DNA of 64,000 nt. Origin: Opisthorchis felineus (lineage: Eukaryota > Platyhelminthes > Trematoda > Opisthorchiida > Opisthorchiidae). How positions within the stretch are numbered: position 1 is the stretch's first letter; each line of letters begins with the position of its first letter. Location of the stretch: positions 39,016 to 103,015 of the forward strand of contig SJOL01008491.1 in assembly GCA_004794785.1 (NCBI GenBank), read 5' to 3'. Positions 13,342 through 23,941 of the stretch are shown in pieces. Under the pieces are notes generated by a model that made no database searches, was not told the DNA's origin, and was given only the letters and a program-made list of their open reading frames with translations. The translations under genes and the position numbers were made by a program.

Positions 13342-13536
13342 TTAACATGGAATATCCCGGAAGAAAGGCCACTTCCCAGGAGAGCCAAAGGCCTCTCTGT
13401 AGGGACTAGGGTCTGTTAGTAAGTAACTCAATCGTGCTCCGAATTCCTCCTCATTTATGGCATCGTTCAGCGCAAAGATTACCTCAGGGTCCAAAATATC
13501 CAAAGCCTTTTTCGTAACAAATGGCATCTTTTCCAT
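13342..13536 (-). other. Unrecognised 64-codon open frame with protein-like composition
   Basis: Runs from an ATG in a favourable context (AAAATGG) to a TAA and encodes a mixed acidic peptide with segments such as LDILDPEVIFALNDAIN and PYREAFGSPGKWPFFRDI. The composition looks like an ordinary soluble protein rather than random translation, and the frame has no low-complexity bias. No family is recognised. It lies antisense inside an SLC38A10-like intron, without a strong pyrimidine tract before it or a good donor after it. It could be a nested short gene, an exon of an unseen minus-strand gene, a processed pseudogene or a transposon fragment. Confidence 0.3.
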
Positions 13537-13860
13537 TTTCTTAAGTTTTCACCACACATAATGTGACCGACTCTGGTTGCCTGTCTACAGTCTGTCTTCC
13601 AATTCCATCGTCCGAGGCTTATCCGAAAGGCTTCATCCCCAATTTTCAATCACTCTTCGTTGTCTCAAAGACGAAGGTGTGTGTACAGTGACTCTCTAAG
13701 AGAGACGCTTGGTAGTAGTTCGTTCCTCTGGAGGGAAAACTGGGTTCTCCATCAAGAAAGGTCTAATTTTAATTGCCCCCGAGAAAGACAAAGTATTTCT
13801 AACCCTCGTCAGGGTCGTATATAGTAATGTGATGGAATATCGGTAGCTCGGGTGCATTCA

Positions 13861-13958
13861 TTGGTAATTGTTCAGATGACTGTTGTTCTGTTCGCCGAGC
13901 TTAAAAGTCGATTGCCAACCTCGGCGAACAGATCAACAGCCACCTGATCAATTACCAA
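13861..13958. repeat. Inverted repeat, 39-bp arms, made of two R2 repeat pieces
   Basis: The left arm (13861-13899) and right arm (13920-13958) are reverse complements at roughly 35 of 39 positions, around a 20-base loop. Each arm is an R2 fragment containing GTTCGCCGAG or its complement CTCGGCGAAC. In the intron transcript it would fold into a long hairpin. It probably arose from two R2 copies joined head to head. Confidence 0.8.
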
Positions 13959-14851
13959 GGTTATTATATGTTCTCTCGTCCCTTCCTGAACGTAGCAGAC
14001 CGCTTCCGTAGGCCTGAAGCAGGTTACTTGTTGTCTTTACCGTATCCGCGTGAGTGTCATGTTTTTCTCGTAACTAACTTGTTCATCGCACAAGCTTCCG
14101 TAATGGTAATTTCCGTTTTTTCGCACATCCGTTCAAATTAGTGTATGCTTGATTTTGTAAATCGTTTTTCAGTAGACTGGTTTACAGTAGTAATTTTTTT
14201 GTTGACCATCCCTTTTCGAGCGTTGTAGAAGAACTTTGCGTAGGTCGTCTCACATTTGGGTTGTTTATTTTAAAGTATCTAAAGATCATACTGATTCAGT
14301 CAACGATTTGTGTGATTTATCATGCTAAATCGTCAGGCCAGTTGTATCAACAATAAAAAAGCGACATCCGCGGCACATGGCTAATGGTCTCTAACCACCA
14401 GAGTCCAGTGGCGCTCGTGCATCAAAGCTATCGCCTTCAACGCTTAGGTACCCAGTTCCCGAACTACCCAAACATGCCATCTTCTCCAAGTTTAGCTGTT
14501 TGCCCCATACACTCCCACTTTCTCTTGATCGAAACTGTAGCAGCTAGAACTATTGTGCCCATGGTACACGGTTTATAGCTGATAAATTTAATTGGACGAT
14601 TGCTGGAGTTCAGTCAATTAAGTCCTACTTCACTCTGCTGCCTCAAATTGGTGACTTATTTTGGTCGTGTTTGAATCATATGGCCAAACTGCACATTCGA
14701 AACTGAGCGCGTCGTAGACATGGTTTCATCCTCTGTATTCTGCCTTTTAGCTCAGGTAAATAGTTGAAAATTTAATGAAGTGATAATTTTTTGGTCCACT
14801 TCTCACTACTCCATTGTCTCGTCCCTCCAATCCCTACCAATTGGATCGCAG

Positions 14852-16155
14852 TTGAAGTCATCATCCAGTTGACGTCCACTCTGGCAGGCTCTCTGGTCGG
14901 TTACATTCTACCTGGTTTGACGGCTACGTACGCATTTACGCATGACAAATCGGCGCGTCAACGACGCCACGCAACCATGGTCTTGTTGGTCGGAGTTATG
15001 TTGCTTGCTTTCAGTCTTCTAACTGCGCGTTACGCACCGGAATCCATCGGGTCCCTGCCCGCAGTCCCTAGTCTAGATGCAGGCATTCAGCCTGCAATCC
15101 CGCCGCCGCGTTTCAAGGCTGAGCCAGATTCCGTTGCCATAGCTGAACGTGCTGATGCAGAGCCGCCAAAGTCGATCGATGCAGCTCTCGATAAACCGGA
15201 TGGTTTAAAAAACAGGGGCATTGATGTCAGACTGGAACCAAGGGCTGTCAAACAAGACATGAATGTGAACGGTTCCGAACGAAAGCCTTTGGTCATTGAC
15301 GGTAATCTGAATGGACCAGCACGCATTGATCGAGAGCCGAACGAGAACAAATTGGAGTCCGCTGCAAAGAAGCCGGTACAATCAATTGAAGGGCCTGAGT
15401 CAGAAAAGCTGTCGGGTAATTTGGCAATGCCCGTGATTCATAGACAGGCGGTGACAACTTCAGCGGATGCTGATGTGAAGTCTAAGGAAAACGATGGACT
15501 TGCTCGTGTTGATCGAGAACCGAACGATGACAAACCGAAGCGTGTTATTGTGAACAGACCAACTGAGACTATTGAGAAACTCCCAACGGGGCCCGCGAAA
15601 GACGTCGCTTTGTCGACATCGGCAGGGGTTCCCCAAATAAAACGTGCTGATGAGCAGCCTCTGGTTTCTTCATTAACAAACGGAGCTGACGTAGACCTAA
15701 ACCCGCCAGGACGTATTGAAACCCAGGAAAAACACGTCAAACGATCCATCCAGCCTGAGCAGCTTTTGGTGCGCAACTCAACTCTCGCAGACTCCGTAGG
15801 GTCCGCTAGAGTAAAGGATAGACGGAATTCAAAGAGCACTTCTCCTGCTCCGCTGACTGAAATGGGTATCCCAAGCCTTGAAGAAAATGCTTCCAAAGTC
15901 AGGTCCACCAAAGTCAAACATGAAAACATAGCAGCTGTCCAACAACAAGGTCCTGCAACTGCTGCCCCGGGGACTTCGACTTTACAAGTGCTAACCACAA
16001 ATATACCTGTTAATAATATAGGTATTCAACAGCCATTAGGAAGAAAAAAAATATCCGTTGATGAGAAATCTACTCTTCCCGTGAAACAATCGCAACAAGT
16101 AGCAGCCGATGAACAAGGGGAAAAGAAACCCCCGGTTCGGTTGGAGGTAAGGTGA
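14852..16155 (+). CDS. SLC38A10: SLC38 amino-acid transporter (SLC38A10-like), terminal exon with long cytoplasmic tail
   Basis: The exon starts after aattggatcgcag and supplies 433 residues and a TGA stop. The first 65 or so residues hold the last two membrane helices: EVIIQLTSTLAGSLVGYILP (helix 10) and, after a basic KSARQRR loop, MVLLVGVMLLAFSLLTAR (helix 11). The rest is a hydrophilic, Pro-, Lys- and Glu-rich tail with no predicted helix. Such a long tail after helix 11 is typical of SLC38A10 and not of the shorter SLC38 members. The tail contains an imperfect duplication of about 60 residues marked by ARIDREPNENK (about 15319-15351) and ARVDREPNDDK (about 15499-15531). A good donor (GAG|gtaagg) lies at 16147, two codons before the stop, so the tail may continue into another exon in some transcripts. 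The transporter part is firmly called; the end of the protein is uncertain. Confidence 0.85.
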
Positions 16156-16463
16156 TTAGGTGAATACAGTCCATCAAACTCCTCACCCCACCTGACCGTT
16201 CTGGCTGTAACAAGCTAGTCATTTTGCCTCAGGTTCCGTTTGCGGATGCACTTTTCCATCACTACAATCTCCGTTTCTACCGACTTCTTTCTTTGGTACT
16301 TCTCTTTTGTCAGTACCGTTTGCCGGACCTCACTTTTTTATTCTGTGGCGACTTGTGTTTGTACAACCGGTGGAATGTGATCATTTTGTTTACCACCATG
16401 TACCAGCCTGTAGGTTTCCGGTTCACCTCGATCTTTCCGATGATATTTGTGGAGTATGTTTAA
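16147..16463 (+). other. Possible alternative last intron and C-terminal exon of SLC38A10-like gene
   Basis: A strong donor GGAG|gtaagg at 16147 precedes the TGA at 16153. Two in-frame acceptors follow: tgcctcag at 16232 and the better ttctcttttgtcag at 16313. Either one would extend the protein in phase 0 to a TAA at 16461-16463, adding 76 or 50 residues. The added peptide is hydrophobic and aromatic, unlike the charged tail, which makes it less likely to be coding. It could equally be 3' untranslated sequence. Confidence 0.35.
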
Positions 16464-16716
16464 AACAGTTGCTGTTCTTTTATGTGAAACTGACATTTTT
16501 AAGTTGGTTTACTTCATCCAGTGTAGTAACTGATTGCGACCAATCGAATGTCAACTGAGTAAGCTTGGGAATATGGAGAGAAATTTGGCTTTCGGAATTG
16601 TCACTCTAGTACATTTGATGAAGCCCGAACTGACGGACCCTTAGGATTGCCCACGTTGTTTCAAATGGTTTTTACAACAAATACAGTAAGCCCTCTACGA
16701 GATTTCCAGAATAACA

Positions 16717-16880
16717 TTCATAGCCTGCATGCCACCCTAAACGAAGAGCGAGGGTTTAGATACTGCTAGGTTGCCCGAACCTGGACAGGAGCAGTCGAGT
16801 TGGTGCTGTTGGGTTCGAACCACTTTACCTTCCGTTCGGTTAGTTCGCACCCTAACCACTGAGCTTTCTCGAACAGTTTT
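16717..16880 (-). repeat. tRNA-derived SINE-like repeat with A and B boxes
   Basis: On the minus strand it begins GAGAAAGCTCAGTGGTTAGG (A-box-like). About 30 bases later follows GTGGTTCGAACCC (B box), then the shared body with CTGCTCCTGTCCAGG and a GGGCAACCTAGCAGTAT block. One of the best preserved heads of this family in the window. Confidence 0.8.
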
Positions 16881-18611
16881 CAGAAACTCCATTGGAATAA
16901 ACACGTGCGCCCATGGTGAGTCACCAGTTTCAACCCCACCTGATTTCCCTTTGAAAGCGGGTATTTTATATTTCGCCAACCAAAGTTTATCTCGAGGATC
17001 TTCTGAACAGCAGTTTTGAAAACTAGTGGATTTTCAGTGCAGTAATGCCCCAAAATAAGCCACTTCCGAAGACAGTCTGCAACAGTCTGCATTCCACGCA
17101 AGTCCTTTAAACTCTCTTGAGAGGCCACGCCTCCTTACTCACAGAGTCCAAGAGTTTGTTTTTCGACGATAGGTCTCGCCTCCGAAGTTAGTCCATGAAC
17201 CTAATGATCTATGGGAAGAAATAATGCTCCAGAAGCCCGACGGTAATTTGGAACGCCATGAATGTGTGACCCCGGTGACGATTAGAATGTTCGAGGCTGA
17301 CTAAACTGGTCTTAAAAATACAAATTCAGAATTTTATCAGTAGCACTTTGGTTCAAGCCTACCCTTACGTTGTAAAGGGCAACCCCCAACCTCAGTTCCT
17401 TATTCTCAGTGTCACTCCTTTTGGCTTCTTATTCGCACATGAGTAGTGATGTTGTAGTTTATAATCGTACGATATTTATGTACCACTTGCGGGTTTTAAT
17501 GGATGAGGGACAGAATCATCGTAGACTGCAATCCGCCAGTAATAACTACTGGTACTCACTACCGCACAACTTTGCGTGGAAGTAAAAAGTGGAGAGGAAG
17601 AGAACGCAATGTTGGAAGAATGCCTGATGTCTCCAGAAGGAAGGATCAAAAACAATGTGTTCACGGCTTCGAAAAGCATTAGATCTCATCAACTGGATGC
17701 CTCCGCTGTACTCGACCTAAGGCCAACGCACTATAAGCAATGCTTGCCTGGCAGTCCGATTGGAAAGCTACAGCCAATGGGAACCTTGTGTCGTGTTCCA
17801 ACCATGTTCAAGGAAGCCGTGAAAACCCCCCAGAGCATATTAGCCGCTTTCCCGTTGGTCTGTTTTTTACTGCCATCGAGGGTTGTATTGGCGCATGACG
17901 TAGTCTTTGGCGTCGCACTTCAGCATTACTAATTATGTGTGTAATGCTTCGAAGTCACTGGTGGTAAAAAAAAAGAGGCAATCTTCTCTAGTTTTCAACG
18001 CACGGCGGCCAGCCTTCATGACCGCAAAGCAATGTTGGACGCACTGGTGCGTCGTAGGCCCTGCCTTCCACTGACAGGCCAGTGTTTCGTGGACTCCAGA
18101 GGTGTCTCAGCTGAAGCTAAGCAGAACAGCCTTCGGGAATTCTAACATCGCTCAAGTGTGAATGCATTCGCCTTTTCAGACGTCAATTCAGGTGTGTGAA
18201 GCATGAGCTGGTGCAGCAATGGTATTACGCTCACCTCGCATGTTAAATGTTCAAAGTTTAAGCTCCAGCACGGCCATGGGTATGCAATGTTGATGAGCTC
18301 TAATAAGAGCGAAATTCGGATCCACTGCTCCCCCCTTTGATGTGGACTCACCGGAATAATTGCACCACGACAGGAGGACGACGGTTCAAACGAGAGTGAT
18401 GTGAACGTGAATTCTACGAATCCCACAACTGCCACTGACTCCGTCAGAATTGCTGCTAGGTAAATTTGTCCATCATGTCTAGTGGTTACGATGCCATGAC
18501 CAGCTTTGCGGTCCACTAGCTGAGTCTTGTGATAGCACTTTGGAGGTGCATACTAAAACGCATGGCAACATAATTTAGATTATTCAGTGCATTTTGTGCC
18601 TAGATAGGATA

Positions 18612-19260
18612 TTAAACAAGTAGTACAATATAGTCCGCATGCTCCACGTCTCCAAGTTCTCCCCCTGAAACAAGCTCAATGTCAGGGGTAGAAGGAATAG
18701 CGAAGGTTTCTTCGATAATTGATCCAATCATGAAGTTGAAGAGGAAATGGGAGAGAGGGCAGTCCCGATGGATGCCACTCTTGCTGGTGGACTTAGGAGA
18801 ATGTTCTTTATAGGCTTTCACGCACCCACAGTTGTTGGAGCATTAGCATTGGAGTGTGACGGCAGACGTTAGAAGGAGGAACGGCCAACTGGTCGACTGA
18901 GTCCAGCGCTGGTTTGGGATCAACGACAACTGTTGGCCTACTGTAGTTGTGGCGGTGTTCGAGAACTCAAGGTGTCCATGACCCGATTGGAACCCTGCTT
19001 GGTTTTCACACCTTTATCTCTCACGCATGCTCGTGAGCCTGGGTAGTGTAACATCTGTGAGTAACTTACAAGCTATGGCGACTAGCCTAATAGTCCGACG
19101 GTTCTCACATTCATATCTAGCACCTTTTTTGAAGACGGGAACAACATGAGATCTGTGGCACTTTCTTTGTCTTCCAAATGCTCTCCATAAGTTCTGTAGC
19201 TGTGAACGAGTTCTCTCTCATCTTCATATGGCAGGGGAGACAGTCAGGCTCAAGTACCTT
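18612..19260 (-). mobile_element. Decayed CR1-like LINE reverse transcriptase fragment
   Basis: Minus-strand translation, shifting frame several times, gives the ordered motifs of a CR1-type reverse transcriptase. They are VVPVFKKGA near 19.13 kb, ENRRTIRLVAIACKLL, ENQAGFQSGHG near 18.99 kb, HRHNYSRPTVVV followed by a PALDSVD block, then STSKSGIHRDCPLSHFLFNF and finally ELGDVEHADYIVLL, where the catalytic Y-x-D-D is degraded to Y-I. Order and spacing match the fingers and palm of CR1-group enzymes. Frameshifts, an in-frame stop and the broken active site show the copy is dead. The 5' ORF1, endonuclease and 3' end were not found next to it. Confidence 0.85.
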
Positions 19261-20172
19261 GCTTCGCTTCGCAAGTTGGGTTTCACGTTATATCGGCACC
19301 AAACAGTTCATGTTCCATCGCGAAGCTGCTGGTGCGTTGAACGTTACGCTGGGCAATTCAGGTCAGCTGAAATCTGCGAATCGGTTCGCCAGCCAAAGCA
19401 GGTGTTGGGAATTTGAGTAAACCTTTGAGCCCCATCGGCCTTCATGACATGATTGAACCTGGAAGAACCAAGTTCCAGTCAGTTCAGCGCGCCGGGCGCA
19501 TTATAACATCCAAGCTCAACCAAAACGTCAAATGCCTACTACTGGTCGTAGACGCGATCTAGCCATTTCAGTTTTGGTGCGTCACGAGGGTACCAGTGAT
19601 TAGCGGTTTGAGTACAAATAAGTAATGTTGCAGGTTATCAGACACTAGACACATGTATGTTTCGCCATTGTACGGCTGGGACAAATACCGAAGAGGCGAG
19701 TACGACTTATGTTCCAAAATATCCCCAACGTTACCTAAGAACTAGTTAGACCTAAGGTGGAAGTTGATTCGCGATAACCAACCATTGTTCAAATGATTTC
19801 CGGATGATGCTGCCGGATATTCTCGGTTCTCGCCGCTTACTGATACCCATTTAAGATGACCATCATCCTGGACAGAAATGCATCAGTAATGGGTACTGCC
19901 GTTGTTATGAAATCGTATGTACAGGGACACGGAGATCCCGTTGAAGGTACTTCAAAGTTGCCAATCAGATCCAGCAGGAGATGACGGATAACGTTAACAG
20001 ATGAGTGACATCCAAAACTGCATTTAGACAGGGGGACCAACAAAGTGAGGAACCACGCAGTACTTCGTCTTCAAATTGATTTCCGGAAGCTCTCAAATTC
20101 TGTTCAGATCTACAGTCTGGTTCGTCGATGTCAGATATTGCTCCGCAGATACGTCAAAAAATCCCTTCCATC

Positions 20173-20625
20173 CTATTGGCTTTCCTTCGCAGATGGCGCG
20201 GGGTGAAGAAGAACAATCCTCGGTAGCTCGATGGGCCAGTTACTCGTCCAGTAAGCGATAGGTTGGATATTCGATGACATCTTCGGAGGCGTCCATACAA
20301 CAAATGCGCAGACATCATGTTTCGAATTCTGGCGTCGATTCATCCACAACTTGCGAAACATAGGATTCGGTGGTGCAACGTGTGAATTGCGTATGTAGAG
20401 GTTCAGCGCGTATAACATGATCACCATATTGTCCAATAACTTGGACATTTGTTCAATCGCGATTTCCCCGTCGCCGGGGATCAAGGCGTAAGTATTTGCA
20501 GATTCAGTAGTAATGACGATTGAACAGGTGATGCACTCGGCGAGACAACATTCTCTGCACATAGAAAATAGGATACAGATGTCCCGGGTGGTGCACGCGA
20601 CGGATGCATCTACGTGAAAAAACAA
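20173..20625 (-). other. Unrecognised 150-codon open frame
   Basis: A minus-strand open frame with no recognisable domain, no membrane segment of typical composition and no strong flanking splice sites. It is near the upper end of what chance would give in 64 kb. It is recorded because of its length and its CpG-rich sequence. It may be old transposon coding sequence. Confidence 0.2.
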
Positions 20626-20698
20626 ATATGATCATTTCTCTGTGGATAGCCGAAACCGACCAAAGGCGCGTGCGAACAATTCTGCCGAACGGATTTTA

Positions 20699-20840
20699 GT
20701 CGTTCAGCTGTAACATCCTTCCGGTGCCTAGCTGCCGTGCCACCCGAAGAAAGCATGATGGCTGGAATACTGCCAGCTTGCCCAAGCCTAGACAGAAGTC
20801 AAGATGCAGAGGTCGGGTTCGCACTCGAACGGATTTTGAT
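20699..20840 (-). repeat. SINE-like repeat
   Basis: On the plus strand it reads GTTCAGCTGTAACATCCTTC, then GGTGCCTAGCTGCCGTGCCA, TGCCCAAGCCTAGACAG and GAGGTCGGGTTCGCA. This is the reverse complement of the family body, and the B-box region is damaged. Confidence 0.8.
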
Positions 20841-21687
20841 AGTGCATGAATCTGAAACACCCTCCGGGGATTTCCGCTGGTCATTCCTCAGTTTTATCGG
20901 TCTTGTTTTTTATGAAGCTGTTATTTGACAAAGCGAATCGAATGCAGACATTCGCATTTAGCGAATAGCACCAATTACTGTTACGTGGGTAAAATCCCTG
21001 GCGGATCGACTTCCCTCATCTTTTAAGTTCAGTAGTCATCATCCGACAGCCCGTACGAATATTTCGAAGGTTAACGTCATGACATATCAGATGACTGGTA
21101 CTCAATACCAGCTCCTCTACGAAGGCGGCTTGAGGGGGGACAGAGGTGACAACTACTAAACACGCTGCAACATTTATTTCTTGACTTGATATTGACACCC
21201 GGTGTTTATAGTGTCTCTGGCCAGGAGACATCGTATTGTTTACTTGAGCTGACTTTCCGCTTCGGTTTTCTCCTACGAGTCATTTTTTCCAAAGGAGATT
21301 CGGTTGCAGAAACCTGGAGTCGTATAAAAGCTAAGCGGATCTATATATATCCCGAGAGCATCAGGTACGAACGATCCAATATGAGAAGACCTTTTTTTAG
21401 AAGCATAAGATTCGTCTGTCAAAAAAATCTGCGCTCCTTTCATCAAGTTTTGAAAACGGCCTCTATCCTAGTCGACACACCTAAATGCTTTGGTCATTTG
21501 CATCATTAGCCGAGGTCACAAGTACCAAGTAAAAAGAACCCACTGTATCACACAGTACATTCTCCGTTAGGTTTTGTTGTACGCCGATATTTGTGCAGCA
21601 TGTAGTCAGAGGTGTTACAATGCGGTTGACTTCCGTCCTTGAGATAACGTAGTCACAAATTGCATACCTCCGTGTCACAGGGACAGT

Positions 21688-21850
21688 TTCCCTTACTTAA
21701 AGGCATGAGCTTGAGCTACCTAAGTGGGTACGGCGCGAACTTGCCATTCCGAATACCCGCGGTTCGACCCCAACCCCAGCACCTTCAATGCTCCTGTCCA
21801 GGCTTGGGTAAGCTGAAAGTATTTCAGTTCTTTCATGTAGCATGGGTGTT
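21688..21850 (+). repeat. tRNA-derived SINE-like repeat with A and B boxes
   Basis: Plus-strand copy. TTGAGCTACCTAAGTGGGTA is A-box-like and CGCGGTTCGACCCC is a good B box, followed by the body marker GCTCCTGTCCAGGCTTGGGT. It lies just past the TPPP poly(A) signal, in the opposite orientation. Confidence 0.75.
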
Positions 21851-21956
21851 ATAACGGTGTTCTAAAGGATGTTATAACTGGACGGTTTTTTAATCAGGGG
21901 TATTGTTTCAACTACATCTCTTTTGGCTAATCAACAAGGGGTACATGAAAGTCCAG

Positions 21957-22228
21957 TTTATTCACGTAGATATATTCATCGAAGTATTACGTGTGGTAAC
22001 GAAGAAAAAGTGAATACTGCTTCAAAGGTTCACCATATGTGAATAACAAACAAATTACTTGGTTGCCAAATAAACGGAACAAAGAACAACTTCCAGTCTG
22101 TTTGCCAGTTACAAATAAATTGCATCATGTGTGTGTAGAAATACTGTGGTTGGTTATAAAGATGATGGTGTGTTTGTGGAAAATGCGTATGTAAAAGAAC
22201 TGCAGCCAAAAGCGAGTTTGTGCATGGT
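21957..22228 (-). other. TPPP: TPPP 3' untranslated region with poly(A) signal
   Basis: The complement of 21957-21962 is AATAAA, about 270 bases after the TPPP stop codon. No other canonical signal lies closer on this strand, so this is the likely 3' end. The exact cleavage point cannot be read. Confidence 0.6.
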
Positions 22229-22396
22229 TCATTTCCGAGGTGCCGATATACCAGTAGTTGTAAATGCAGGTGGCTTGTTTTCACGACCCTCTTTCCCGCG
22301 ACCTTTTCCTGTCTCCAAATCGAACCGTTCCTTGTGTGAGCCGGTGAATCCCTTCACATCTGTAAGCCTTGAGGTTGTAGCGTCGGCTGATACTTT
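22229..22396 (-). CDS. TPPP: TPPP/p25-alpha protein, terminal exon
   Basis: This exon encodes the last 55 residues and a TGA stop (22231-22229). It opens after acgtgtag in phase 0 with [16 protein letters not shown], followed by [10 protein letters not shown] and then [10 protein letters not shown]. These are the most diagnostic features of the p25-alpha family: Leu-Thr-Asp, then Thr-Gly-Ser-His-Lys-Glu-Arg-Phe-Asp, and the glycine-rich G-x-G-x-G-x-x-G-R motif, here GKGRGKEGR. The aromatic before Thr-Gly is Phe rather than the usual Tyr. After the motif only 15 residues remain, where vertebrate TPPPs have roughly 30, so the C-terminus is short. The acceptor has a weak pyrimidine tract, but frame, phase and homology fix the start. 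The exon joins the one at 23279-23426 across an 882-bp intron. Confidence 0.95.
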   Translation of the reverse strand, partial: KVSADATTSRLTDVKGFTGSHKERFDLETGKGRGKEGRENKPPAFTTTGISAPRK

Positions 22397-23278
22397 CTAC
22401 ACGTAAATAGGGAATTCATAAAAAGTTCCGATGGGTCATATTCGCATGATTTTTACAGCTGTTCAAAGACAGCCTAGAATTCAATATTTGGGCTACTGAC
22501 TGAGAGGTTCGAATCCGCTGCTGCATGTTCGATTATTTCCGTATGGAACTGTGCGGTCTGAAAGCAACTCAACCTACCTATCCAATGACACTTCTTGGTT
22601 AAAACAAAACCACTGCTGAACAATGTGCATTCTTTCTAATGTGAAATAGTGCGAATCGATAAAGCGACCAATTGCTATTATGCGTATGGATTTGATCAGT
22701 CACAAAAAAATGTATTTAACCACCCCAGCATCAGGGCGACACAAAACAAGGTTGATTATCAACTCCGTGTGGTACCGAGATCGTCTTCAATCTGGGCAAC
22801 GACTAACTCGGGTTTAAAACACTTGGTACTTTACTCACAGTTGCAGATGAGTGGTACCAAGGCTTTGGTGTACATAGTTGGTCATTCTTGCCTGTGAATT
22901 CGGATACATGTCCTTGAGTTCCGTTCCTAGTGCAATGTGATGGTGCAACGTCATGACGAAATTTCATCGTGCGTCCACACCAATGCTAAGGGTGACGAAG
23001 CGCATCAATTGTTAACCGCGTTTTTAGTGCCACAGATTTAGGAGACAATTATCCTATTTTGTTGCGTGCTTACACCACAAGATTCTCTGGTCTCAATGAG
23101 GGAAAGGGACGTTTAGTAGTGTATCGGAATATTGGTGGCCTGCGCGGGTTTATTCATTGTTGAACTGAGGGTCAGAGTCAGCAAATGGCTTGCAAAAGTT
23201 TCAACACAAGTCGAATAGATAGCGTCAGAATGCGCGCACCGATAATATGGAGGAAGCGCATGTCATGCTGAAACTTAC
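22397..23278 (-). other. TPPP intron 2
   Basis: Phase 0 intron of 882 bp, gtaagt to acgtgtag. A B-box-like GAGGTTCGAATCC lies near 22.5 kb without a matching A box. Nothing else is recognised. Confidence 0.85.
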
Positions 23279-23426
23279 TGTGGCGCCATGAGCAACTGGG
23301 TTGGTGTCAGCAATTTTTCTCCGCAACTCAGCAGCGGCCTCTTCCTGAGTGATTCCATGGGATGATGCATAGACTTTTGCCAAACGCCCATCAACGAATT
23401 CCAAAAATTCCTTGAAGTCAACGTAT
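23279..23426 (-). CDS. TPPP: TPPP/p25-alpha protein, middle exon
   Basis: A 148-base exon bounded by tttttttacag|A and GCCACA|gtaagt. Its first base completes the Arg codon begun in exon 1, and it then encodes 49 residues starting YVDFKEFLEFVDGRLAKVY and ending in a NPVAHGAT segment. In the p25-alpha family this part follows the Val-Asp-Ile-Phe core: an aromatic-x-Phe-x-x-Phe helix, then a helix with the Glu-Glu-Ala signature (here ITQEEAAAELRRKI), then Pro-x-x-x-Gly-Thr. It corresponds to the second half of the folded alpha-helical core, which contributes to binding tubulin and stabilising microtubules in characterised TPPPs. Splice sites at both ends are strong. Confidence 0.95.
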
Positions 23427-23925
23427 CTGTAAAAAAATGAGATATGGGACATTCCAAAACTATTTGAACAAGACAGACACCTGCTAATTCCACATTTCGT
23501 TTTCTTTATCATACTTTTGAGGCTACTTTGTGGCTCGCCAAACGATACCTTATGTTCATTTTTTCCTGCATGTATGGCAACTGTAGTTCGTCCTGACTAT
23601 GACAGATGGATATATTGGATCCGGTATTTACCAACTACAAATGGAGAAACGTTTTCACCACATACTTATTCATACCAGGAAGGTGACTCGCCTTTTCGAT
23701 GCCATGGAACTGGGATCCCGGACGTCAGTTCCCATCCCTAACCCCCACCCTATCCATTTCAGTTGCTCGTTTGGTACGCATATCTACGTGAATTTTCGAG
23801 CCACATGGACCAGTTTGTACCATCTAAGTTTCTGAGGGAAAGCGGAACAAACGTAGCACGAAATATTTTCCGAATGATATGGAATTCAGGGAGGTTAGAC
23901 TGTCAGAGACAACCGAGTGCCACTG

Positions 23926-23941
23926 AGAGAGAGAGAGAGAG
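23926..23941. repeat. (GA)n microsatellite
   Basis: About eight GA units. Simple-sequence tract. Confidence 0.8.

Larger units (their letters stand above)
12292..14851 (+). other. Intron of SLC38A10-like gene
   Basis: Phase 1 intron of about 2.6 kb, gtgagt to ggatcgcag. It holds a small coding-looking open frame on the minus strand (13.34-13.54 kb) and a long inverted repeat at 13.86-13.96 kb. The remainder shows nothing recognisable. Confidence 0.8.
16156..21956. other. Intergenic region between the two convergent genes
   Basis: Contains the SLC38A10-like 3' untranslated region, an AATAAA at 16896-16901 that could be its poly(A) signal (weak evidence, because it lies just beyond a SINE copy), three SINE-like copies and a CR1-like reverse transcriptase fossil. 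Open frames at 17.58-17.93, 18.14-18.52 and 20.17-20.63 kb have no recognisable domain. Confidence 0.6.

Noticed and set aside
15438..15998. 186-codon minus-strand frame
   Set aside because: It is the antisense shadow of the SLC38A10-like tail exon.
17576..17932. 118-codon plus-strand open frame between the two genes
   Set aside because: No motif, no flanking splice signals and no poly(A) signal in a sensible place.
22131..22406. 91-codon plus-strand frame
   Set aside because: It is the antisense shadow of the terminal TPPP exon, whose minus-strand reading has clear family motifs.
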